From Olsenella sp. (lineage in GTDB: Bacteria; Actinomycetota; Coriobacteriia; Coriobacteriales; Atopobiaceae), in the NCBI GenBank assembly GCA_015062715.1, contig SUUD01000016.1:1-17939 (forward strand): a stretch of DNA of 17,939 bases. Direction: 5' to 3'. Below the pieces are notes generated by a model, which saw only the letters and a list, made by a program, of their open reading frames with translations, was not told the origin of the DNA and made no database searches. Every line of letters begins with the position of its first letter. The first letter of the stretch is position 1. The translations under genes and the position numbers were made by a program. Shown here piece after piece: positions 1 to 5,716 of the stretch.

Positions 1-1
1 C

Positions 2-822
2 AAGTCCATGCAGAAGCTCGGCATCACGAGCGTCGAGATCTCGGCCAACCGCGGCCACCTCTGGACCGCGGGCGATGGCGTCGAGCGCGCCACCGAGATG
101 CGCGCCCAGCTCGAGGCGGCGGGCGTGACCAACGTCGCCTGCGTCTGCGCCGAGCAGAACGGCTTCCCCTACAACATCGCCGCGCGCGACGAGCGGCGCC
201 GCGCGGCCTCGGTCGCCTACATGGCGGACACCATCCGCTGCGCCGCCGCCCTGGGCAGCCCGCTCGTGCTGCTGTGCCCCGGCACCGCCTACCTCAACGA
301 GAACCCGGCCGAAGGACGCGCCCGCAGCCTCGACTCGGTGCAGCAGCTCGTCGAGGTGGCCAAGGAGTGCAACGTCCGCCTTGCCCTCGAGACGCAGGCG
401 CTCGAGGAGTCCACGCACATGAACAACGTCTGGCAGCAGCGCGGCTTCATCGACGAGGTCAACAGCCCCTGGCTCGGCGGCATGATCGACACCGTCCAGC
501 TTGCCATGTTCGACAGGTCCATCGAGGAGGACATCGACCTCCTGGGTGACAAGCTCTGGCACGTCCACCTGGCGACACCACCCTGTTCGACTACGAGCTG
601 GCCGACCCCGCCATCGCCGCGATGTGGACGCCGGGCCACTCCAGCTACGGACACGTCAACATCGGCGGCGGCGAGCTTCCCTTGGCCGAGGAGCTGGCGG
701 CCCTTGGGGATGCCGGCTACGAGGGCGCCGTCTCGATCGAGATCTGCGGCTGGGACTTCTTCCTCGAGCCCGAGCGCTACGCGAAGCAGGCCCTCGAGGT
801 CATCGGAGGCTGCTTCGAGTAG
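2..822 (+). pseudogene. Sugar phosphate isomerase/epimerase (TIM-barrel, AP endonuclease 2-like), 5'-partial and frameshifted
   Basis: The translation resembles the xylose isomerase-like TIM-barrel family, which isomerises or epimerises sugars and sugar phosphates using a divalent metal. Numbering from the Met codon at nt 8, candidate metal ligands are Glu128 (in LALETQ), Asp161 (GGMIDTVQ) and His185/His187 (WHVHL), with a late Glu in VSIEI. The first codons, reading K-S-M-Q-K-L-G-I, match an internal helix and strand of the family rather than an N-terminus, so the true start lies upstream of the window. The frame is correct to Leu188 (nt 569-571). It then needs one extra G to read H-L-G-D-T-T-L-F-D-Y and continue in the other frame through GHVNIGGGELPL to TAG at 820-822. 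As given, the first frame runs on as nonsense to 910. The lost base is in a GG run, so a sequence error is as likely as a pseudogene. The substrate cannot be told. Confidence 0.82.
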
Positions 823-846
823 CCTTGACCGGGTCCCGGATCACAG

Positions 847-886
847 GCGCATCCCCGATGGTCGACCATCGGGGATGCGCTTCTTT
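847..886 (+). terminator. Rho-independent terminator after the epimerase gene
   Basis: A perfect 15-bp stem (847-861 pairing with 866-880) with a TCGA loop is followed by TTCTTT. It starts 24 bases after the epimerase stop codon. The stem is fully palindromic and the T-rich tail is on the plus side, which fits termination of the upstream gene. Confidence 0.9.
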
Positions 887-887
887 C

Positions 888-1098
888 AGACGAGTTGGCT
901 CGATTTGTGAGATTCCGGTCACCTCAGGGAGGGCTGAGCCCGCATCTAGGCTCCTGGGAGGTCCTGCAAGCTGCTTTTGGCCGCCCATGGGCCCTCCCGA
1001 CATCTCTTTGGACGCCTGAATCCTTTGGGTTTAGACGCCTTGGGGCCCTTTGGGCCGGCGGCTATGACCGGAATCTCGCAAATCGAGCCAACTCGTCT
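888..1098. repeat. 211-bp element bounded by 34-bp inverted repeats
   Basis: The left arm 888-921 (starting AGACGAGTTGGCTCG) and the right arm 1065-1098 are reverse complements over 34 bases with one mismatch (T at 908 against C in the opposite arm). The 143-bp interior holds no convincing reading frame. It contains a short hairpin (CTCAG/CTGAG near 923-938) and an imperfect tandem repeat of about 23 bp starting GACGCCT at 1011 and at 1034. The size, the terminal inverted repeats and the lack of coding capacity resemble a MITE or another small dispersed intergenic repeat, but I see no target-site duplication next to the arms. It could also form a very long-stemmed RNA structure. It lies directly behind the epimerase terminator. 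Confidence 0.7.
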
Positions 1099-1191
1099 CC
1101 CATGTGAAGCCAATACCCGCAATGAGCCCGACGCTGGCGGCGGGCACATGCTATGGTCGCTGTGTCGAGCAGCGGCCGCGGAGGTGGAATC

Positions 1192-1974
1192 ATGTGCGAG
1201 ATCCTTGCCGTCAACGCGGCGCAACCAATCGATGCTGCTCCCCACCTGCGGGAGTTCTTCCCCGACAGCGTCTGGCACCCCAACGGGTGGGGCCTTGCCT
1301 GGCGCGAGGGCAGCGTGGTCCGGCTCTTCAAGGAGCCTGTCAGGGCAATCGACTCGGAGCTCCTGCCGCGGCTGCTTGACGGCGAGATCGAGGCGTCGCT
1401 GCTCGTCGCCCACATTCGCAACGCCACCCGTGGCGCCATGACCTTCGAGAACTGCCATCCCTTCGTCCTTGCGGACGTCACGGGGCACACGTGGGTGATC
1501 GCCCACAACGGGACGGTCCTCTCCGACGCCCTCGTCGAGCCCTATCGCGGCGACCAGCAGGGAGACACCGACAGCGAGCGCGTGGCCCTCTTCCTCGTCG
1601 ACCGCATCAACCGGACCACGGCGCGCAAGGGCGGCTCGCTCGACGCCATCGAGCGCTTCTCGGTTATCGATGCGGCCATGGTCGACCTCGCCCCGGGCAA
1701 CAAGCTGAACCTGGTCGTCGACGACGGCGAGCTCACCTACGCCCACACCAACACCGACCAGCCCACGCTGTACGAGCTGCGCTCTCCCGGCCTGACGCTG
1801 CTCTGCACGCGCCCGCTCGGCAACGGCGCCTGGGCGCCCGTTCCCGGCTGCCAGCTCGTCGCCTACCGCGACGGCGAGCTTGCCCTTGCTGGTACCTCGC
1901 ACGGGCAGTCCTTCGACAACGACCTCTACGCTTCAATCATCGCCCGGGAGCGCGCCGCCCAATCCCGTTCCTAG
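1192..1974 (+). CDS. Class II glutamine amidotransferase (YafJ/DUF4-like)
   Basis: This 260-residue protein is an N-terminal nucleophile (Ntn) glutamine amidotransferase that would hydrolyse glutamine to ammonia and glutamate. The start at 1192 is fixed by the need for Cys2 (MCEILAVN) as catalytic nucleophile after Met removal, and by GGAGG at 1180-1184 seven bases upstream; the longer frame from 1153 has neither. Family motifs follow in order: NGWGLAW (31-37), AHIRNATRG (73-81), ENCHPF (86-91) and AHNGT (104-108). The length is close to that of stand-alone YafJ proteins, and there is no synthase or isomerase domain, so the acceptor of the ammonia is unknown. It is monocistronic, and its stop codon overlaps that of the opposing esterase gene in the four bases CTAG. 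Confidence 0.92.
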   Translation: MCEILAVNAAQPIDAAPHLREFFPDSVWHPNGWGLAWREGSVVRLFKEPVRAIDSELLPRLLDGEIEASLLVAHIRNATRGAMTFENCHPFVLADVTGHTWVIAHNGTVLSDALVEPYRGDQQGDTDSERVALFLVDRINRTTARKGGSLDAIERFSVIDAAMVDLAPGNKLNLVVDDGELTYAHTNTDQPTLYELRSPGLTLLCTRPLGNGAWAPVPGCQLVAYRDGELALAGTSHGQSFDNDLYASIIARERAAQSRS

Positions 1975-2999
1975 AAGAACGCCAGCAGGCAGTTGTAGAG
2001 GTCGAGGGCCCAGCAGTTGTAGGCGTGCTCGCCGCCGGGGAAGCTCACCCAAGCGTAGTTCTCGCCGTCGACGAAGCGCTCGGGCATACGCTCGAGCACC
2101 TGTGCCACGAACTGCTCGTGGTTCTCGAGCGAGAAGTCCTTGGAACCGTTGCCGTTGTACCAGAAGCGCACCGGGTAGTCGGCGAACTCGCCCTCGAGGG
2201 CCTCGACGAAGGAGTCGACGTCCGCCCAGGCACCCGAGAAGCTGCCAAAGTAGGAGAAGAGGTCACAGCAGTGCATGAGCCCGCTGTTCATGACCGTCAT
2301 CGAGCCGCGCGACAGGCCCGCGAAGCCCCGATGGTCGCGGTCGGCCGTCACTGGGTACGTCGCCTCGACGAGCGGGACGATGTCCTCGCGCAGCTCGCGC
2401 CAGAAGTGCAGTGGCCACGCGTCGGCATAGGGGTCGCCGCCCGCCATGGAGCCCATGAACGTGTTGTCGATCTCGTAGCCCTCGGGGACGGAGTAGTACG
2501 TGGGCGAAACCACGATCACATCGCCAAAGAGCCCCTGGTCATGCATGGTGTCAAGCAGATTCTGGGTGGTGTCGCCGTGATAGTCGCCCGTCGCGGTGAC
2601 CGGCTCGCCCAGCCAGTAGTCCTGCATTCCGCCCGTCCCATGCAGCAGGTAGAGGGCATCGTAGGTGCGCGTGGGGTCGAAATCGCCCGGCAGCCAGACG
2701 TTGAGCTGCTTGTCGACCATGACGCCATCGACGCCGTCCGTCGCCTCGATGGCGTAGGCGTGGGTCGTGTACGACAGCGTCTCGACCGTGCCCGGTGCCT
2801 CCGACGGCGTGGCCACGAGCTCGTCGAAGGCCCCCAGCGTGGTGATGAAGTCGAAGGGGTAGCTCGACTCGCGCGTGCGCACGGGGGCCCCATCCGCATC
2901 GTCCTGCTGGGTGGTGTCGGGCTGCCCGGACGTTCCGGCGCACCCCGCAAGCGCGAGCGCGCCTGCCATCGTCACAAAGGACCTCCTGGTCAGAACCAT
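1971..2999 (-). CDS. Exported esterase lipoprotein (esterase D/feruloyl esterase CE1-like) with Tat-type signal
   Basis: This 342-residue alpha/beta hydrolase has the features of the CE1 esterase family. The N-terminus MVLTRRSFVTMAG-ALALAGC combines a twin-arginine motif with a lipobox at Cys20, so it is probably exported by Tat and lipid-anchored outside the cell. An oxyanion-hole type HGTGG lies at 120-124, the nucleophile elbow G-L-S-R-G puts Ser230 as catalytic, and GGEHAYNCW offers His325 as catalytic His. The start at 2999 is supported by GGGAGGGG just upstream; the longer frame to 3086 would overlap the previous gene. It lies 13 bp after the IIB-like gene and ends the four-gene minus-strand run. 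Likely substrates are acyl or feruloyl esters on plant polysaccharides, or small esters, but this is inference from family only. Confidence 0.88.
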   Translation of the reverse strand: MVLTRRSFVTMAGALALAGCAGTSGQPDTTQQDDADGAPVRTRESSYPFDFITTLGAFDELVATPSEAPGTVETLSYTTHAYAIEATDGVDGVMVDKQLNVWLPGDFDPTRTYDALYLLHGTGGMQDYWLGEPVTATGDYHGDTTQNLLDTMHDQGLFGDVIVVSPTYYSVPEGYEIDNTFMGSMAGGDPYADAWPLHFWRELREDIVPLVEATYPVTADRDHRGFAGLSRGSMTVMNSGLMHCCDLFSYFGSFSGAWADVDSFVEALEGEFADYPVRFWYNGNGSKDFSLENHEQFVAQVLERMPERFVDGENYAWVSFPGGEHAYNCWALDLYNCLLAFF

Positions 3000-3012
3000 G
3001 GTTACCCCTCCC

Positions 3013-3297
3013 CTATCCAAGCAGCTCGAGGACCATCCGGTCAAACTCTGCCATGATCCGCTCGTCTTCCCTGAAGAGCAGCGCATTCACATCGAGCACG
3101 GGAACGCCCAGGTCATCGGGGACCTGCACGGCCGCCGCCACGAAGGCGACGTCATCGAGGTGCTCGTAGATGTCCCGGGCCGGACAGGCCTCCATGGGCA
3201 CCTCCGGCAGCCCGAGCGAGCGTCGGTGCTCGCCCAGCACCGCCATCACGATCGACGAGCAGACGGTCCCCGTCCCACAAGTAAAGAGAACATGCAT
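3013..3297 (-). CDS. PTS IIB-like protein, galactitol (GatB) type
   Basis: This 94-residue protein matches the galactitol/lactose-type phosphotransferase IIB fold. The N-terminal strand ends in the phosphorylation loop T-C-G-T-G with Cys7 as candidate phosphocysteine, and it keeps the short beta-alpha-beta pattern with ARDIYEHLDDV, VQVP and a C-terminal helix. The start at Met 3297 is preferred over 3312 because GGGGAGAC lies immediately before it and would otherwise be inside the coding region. No IIA, IIC or HPr gene is in the window, so a transport role is unproven. It sits 30 bp after amrS and 13 bp before the esterase, probably in the same transcript. It could be the IIB subunit of a PTS encoded elsewhere or a co-opted phosphoacceptor. 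Confidence 0.75.
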   Translation of the reverse strand: MHVLFTCGTGTVCSSIVMAVLGEHRRSLGLPEVPMEACPARDIYEHLDDVAFVAAAVQVPDDLGVPVLDVNALLFREDERIMAEFDRMVLELLG

Positions 3298-3327
3298 GGC
3301 GTCTCCCCGCACCTCGTCGGTGTCATG

Positions 3328-4194
3328 TCAGCAGTTGCCAGTGTACACGCGCGCCAGGTTCCGTCGCGCCACGTCTGCCAGCGAATAGACGCGCGGTATG
3401 GGCGTGGGTCCCCGGTCGAGCATGTGCCATGCCGGGTGGAAGCGCGTGACGTGCAGCACGATTCCCGGGTCGACGGAGGCAAGCCAGGCAGAGAGCGCGT
3501 CCATCTCCTCGTCCGTGTCGTTCACGCCGGGGACGACGAGCGTGGTCACCTCGAGATGGCAGGTCCCCGTGGCCGCCAGGGCCTCGATGGTCCCCCTCGC
3601 CATCCCCAGGTCGCCGCCGAGCATACGGTAGGTCTCCTCGAAGAACGACTTGAGGTCGATGTTGGCGGCGTCAATGACAGGGGCGATGGCGTCGATGACC
3701 TCGGGCGAGACGCACCCGGCCGACACGAGCACGTTCGAGAGACCCGCGTCGTGCACCAGCTCGCCGCAGTCGCGCACGAACTCCCAGCACACCAGCGGCT
3801 CGTTGTAGGTGTAGGCCACGCCCACCATGCGCCGGTCCTCCTCGTGGAGGCGCACCGCGAGCGACGCGACGTCGGCCGGGGCAAGCTCGCGCCAGCCTAC
3901 GCCGTCCTGGCCCACCTGCGAGATGCTCGCGTTCTGGCACCAGGGGCAGCGCAGGTTGCAGCCATAGCCGCCCAGGGAGAGGACCGTCGACCCGGACTGC
4001 CAGCAGGCCAGTGGCTTCTTCTCGACGGGGTCGACGGCAAGCGAGGTCACGCGCCCGTAGCCCGTGGGCACGATGGCGCCGCCCACGTTGCCCCTGGCGC
4101 GGCACGCCCCCACCTGGCCCGGGGCGAGCCGACACCCACGAAAGCACGTGGTGCAGCATGGCACGCTAGTGCCCGGTATGTTTGTGCCGCTCAC
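3328..4194 (-). CDS. amrS: AmmeMemoRadiSam system radical SAM enzyme
   Basis: This 288-residue radical SAM protein has the canonical cluster-binding motif C79-x3-C83-x2-C86 (CNLRCPWC) followed by Q-N-A-S. The N-terminus carries the second cysteine set typical of AmrS and related PflA-like proteins (Cys13/14, 17, 21 and 31, ending in APGQVGAC). Further landmarks are YTYNEP, the NIDLKSF strand and VVPGVND, all usual for this family. The enzyme would use a [4Fe-4S] cluster and S-adenosylmethionine to form a 5'-deoxyadenosyl radical; its substrate is unknown. The start is GTG at 4194, overlapping the TGA of the upstream fused amrB-amrA gene in the four bases GTGA, which points to translational coupling. 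The protein reaches Cys288 as last residue. Confidence 0.92.
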   Translation of the reverse strand: MSGTNIPGTSVPCCTTCFRGCRLAPGQVGACRARGNVGGAIVPTGYGRVTSLAVDPVEKKPLACWQSGSTVLSLGGYGCNLRCPWCQNASISQVGQDGVGWRELAPADVASLAVRLHEEDRRMVGVAYTYNEPLVCWEFVRDCGELVHDAGLSNVLVSAGCVSPEVIDAIAPVIDAANIDLKSFFEETYRMLGGDLGMARGTIEALAATGTCHLEVTTLVVPGVNDTDEEMDALSAWLASVDPGIVLHVTRFHPAWHMLDRGPTPIPRVYSLADVARRNLARVYTGNC

Positions 4195-5588
4195 AGGTGA
4201 CGCACCACCTCGAAGCGCTCGAGGCGGTACCTGTCGCGGGCCAGGTCGATACCGCCCTTGCGCGCGGCAATGCGCACCTGCTCATCGACCGTGTCGACAC
4301 CGTCGAGGTCGGGCAGGAGCAACCCCCGCCTGCCCCCGCAGCTCACGATGACGCCGTAGCGCGCGGGGTCAAGGTCATCCAACGAGTCCACGGGCTCCGG
4401 CCCGCCCAGCACGTCGACGTCATAGACCAGCTCGTCCAGCTCGTCGGCCATGACGGGCTCGAAGCGCGGGTCGCGCGTACCGGCAGAGATGGCGTTGGCG
4501 CAGATCTCCTCGGCCAGGCTCGCGCGTGTCGGCGCGATGGTCCCGATGCAGCCACGCAGCTGGCCGTCCACCTTGAGCGAGACGAAGCAGCCTGCTCGAT
4601 AGCCTATCAGCTCGTCGGGCAGCCCGGCGGGAGGTCGGATGGTCCTCCCCTCGCGCACATAGGCCTCGAGCGAGGCGCGCGCCAGCCGCACGTAGGGGTC
4701 CTCGGCTTCCTTGCGGGTGGCAAGGTCGCCCGCACGCCACGCCTCCCACCGGGCGAGCAGGTCACGCGACTCGTCTGCGCCCTCCTCGCCTGCCGGCTCG
4801 AACGCCGCCACGCCATAGCCCACGCCGAAGGGTCCCTCGTAGCTGAGCAGCTCGGCAGAGACCGCCGTGCGGTCGAGGGCGCCCGCCATCATCTGGAAGC
4901 TACGCAGCCCGCACTCGGCGGCACGCTCCGCCAGCGACGTGTCCATGCAGAGCACGTCGAGCAGGTCGCCACGAGCGAAGTCGTCGGTGATGCGCTCGTC
5001 GAAGACGGGTCCCTCGGGCGCGAAGCCATAGGGGCCATCTGCCGTCAGCTTGTGGGAGAGGTCGCCCGAGGCCACATAGACCACCCGACGCCCCAGCTTT
5101 GCCGCGACCCGCTGCACGAGCCTGCCCATGCGGTAGTGCTCCCCCGCATTGAAGCCAGAGAGTCCAATGCGCACCAGCTCAAAGTCGGTGTAGTACTTTT
5201 GGATGAAGTGCACGGGGATCATCGTGGCATGGTCGAGCGCCGGCTCGCGCTCGTAGTCCGTACCACCCGAGACGCCCGCCTTTTCGCAGGCCTGCGCAAG
5301 CGCGTCCGCGAATTCCTCGTCGTAGTCCACGCGGTAGGCCGCTTCGCGCGCGCCATACTGGGCAAAGCTGCCGGACGCCCCGCGGCCGGGCGAGATGTGG
5401 AAGTAGTCGCGATAGAGCGTGGCGTGCGGGGACGAGACCACGATGGTGTCGGGCGCGAGCTTGGCGATGCGCCTGCCCACCTCGTCATATGAGTCGATGG
5501 TCGCCTGGATGCCCCGCTCGCGACCACGACCGACGGCAGGGATGATGAGCGGCGGATGCGGAACGGCGAACGCGGCGACGACGGGCAT
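4191..5588 (-). CDS. amrB-amrA: Fused AmmeMemoRadiSam proteins B (Memo/LigB-like) and A (AMMECR1)
   Basis: This single 465-residue protein joins two domains that are separate genes in many organisms. Residues 1 to about 268 are Memo-like, related to LigB class III extradiol dioxygenases, with candidate metal-site residues His11 (PHPPLI), His55 (SPHATLY), His120 (LDHATM) and Asp176/His179 (SGDLSH). After a short acidic linker, residues about 297-465 are an AMMECR1 domain with the hallmark LRGCIG at 344-349 and a conserved S-x-G-T-R-D-P-R-F-E segment at 368-377. The start at 5588 has a strong AAGGAGG six to seven bases upstream and begins MPVVAAFAVPHPPL as usual for the family; the extended frame to 5798 runs into the GH3 gene. 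The enzymatic reaction is unknown. It heads a run of four minus-strand genes and overlaps amrS by four bases. Confidence 0.93.
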   Translation of the reverse strand: MPVVAAFAVPHPPLIIPAVGRGRERGIQATIDSYDEVGRRIAKLAPDTIVVSSPHATLYRDYFHISPGRGASGSFAQYGAREAAYRVDYDEEFADALAQACEKAGVSGGTDYEREPALDHATMIPVHFIQKYYTDFELVRIGLSGFNAGEHYRMGRLVQRVAAKLGRRVVYVASGDLSHKLTADGPYGFAPEGPVFDERITDDFARGDLLDVLCMDTSLAERAAECGLRSFQMMAGALDRTAVSAELLSYEGPFGVGYGVAAFEPAGEEGADESRDLLARWEAWRAGDLATRKEAEDPYVRLARASLEAYVREGRTIRPPAGLPDELIGYRAGCFVSLKVDGQLRGCIGTIAPTRASLAEEICANAISAGTRDPRFEPVMADELDELVYDVDVLGGPEPVDSLDDLDPARYGVIVSCGGRRGLLLPDLDGVDTVDEQVRIAARKGGIDLARDRYRLERFEVVRHL

Positions 5589-5679
5589 GGGAGCCTCCTT
5601 CTTTCGGGCCTGCCACACACCGCAATCGTAGCGCATATGGACAAGGTGGCGGCCCACCCGCAGCAACAGGTGGACCGCC

Positions 5680-5710
5680 AAAAAGGAGAGACGAGCTCCC
5701 CCAAGGGGGA
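5680..5710 (-). terminator. Possible terminator after the GH3 gene
   Basis: Reading the minus strand, a short palindromic hairpin (5697-5710, TCCCC/GGGGA) and an overlapping G-rich/CTCTCC pairing are followed by TTTTT at 5684-5680. A second, longer hairpin lies beyond it (5648-5678, GGCGGCCCACC against GGTGGACCGCC). The geometry is not ideal because the first hairpin sits 12 bases from the T run, so this is tentative. Confidence 0.45.
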
Positions 5711-5716
5711 CGTGCC

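Larger units (their letters stand above)
823..1191. other. Gene-free interval of 369 bp
   Basis: This stretch holds the epimerase terminator (847-886) and the inverted-repeat element (888-1098). The remaining 93 bp form the leader of the amidotransferase gene, with GGAGG at 1180-1184. The short reading frames that cross it on either strand share no recognisable protein features. I could not place a convincing -35/-10 pair for the amidotransferase; TATGGT at 1152-1157 is a weak -10 candidate without a matching -35. Confidence 0.7.

Noticed and set aside
2875..5492. Two 436-441-codon plus-strand open frames (2875-4200 and 4182-5492) opposite the amr genes
   Set aside because: They are antisense to clearly assigned genes, are rich in Arg/His/Val/Ala without domain patterns, and lack a plausible ribosome binding site.
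5648..5678. Long GC hairpin between the amr operon and GH3 as a classical terminator
   Set aside because: The run of T (minus strand) precedes the hairpin instead of following it, so it does not have terminator polarity in either direction.
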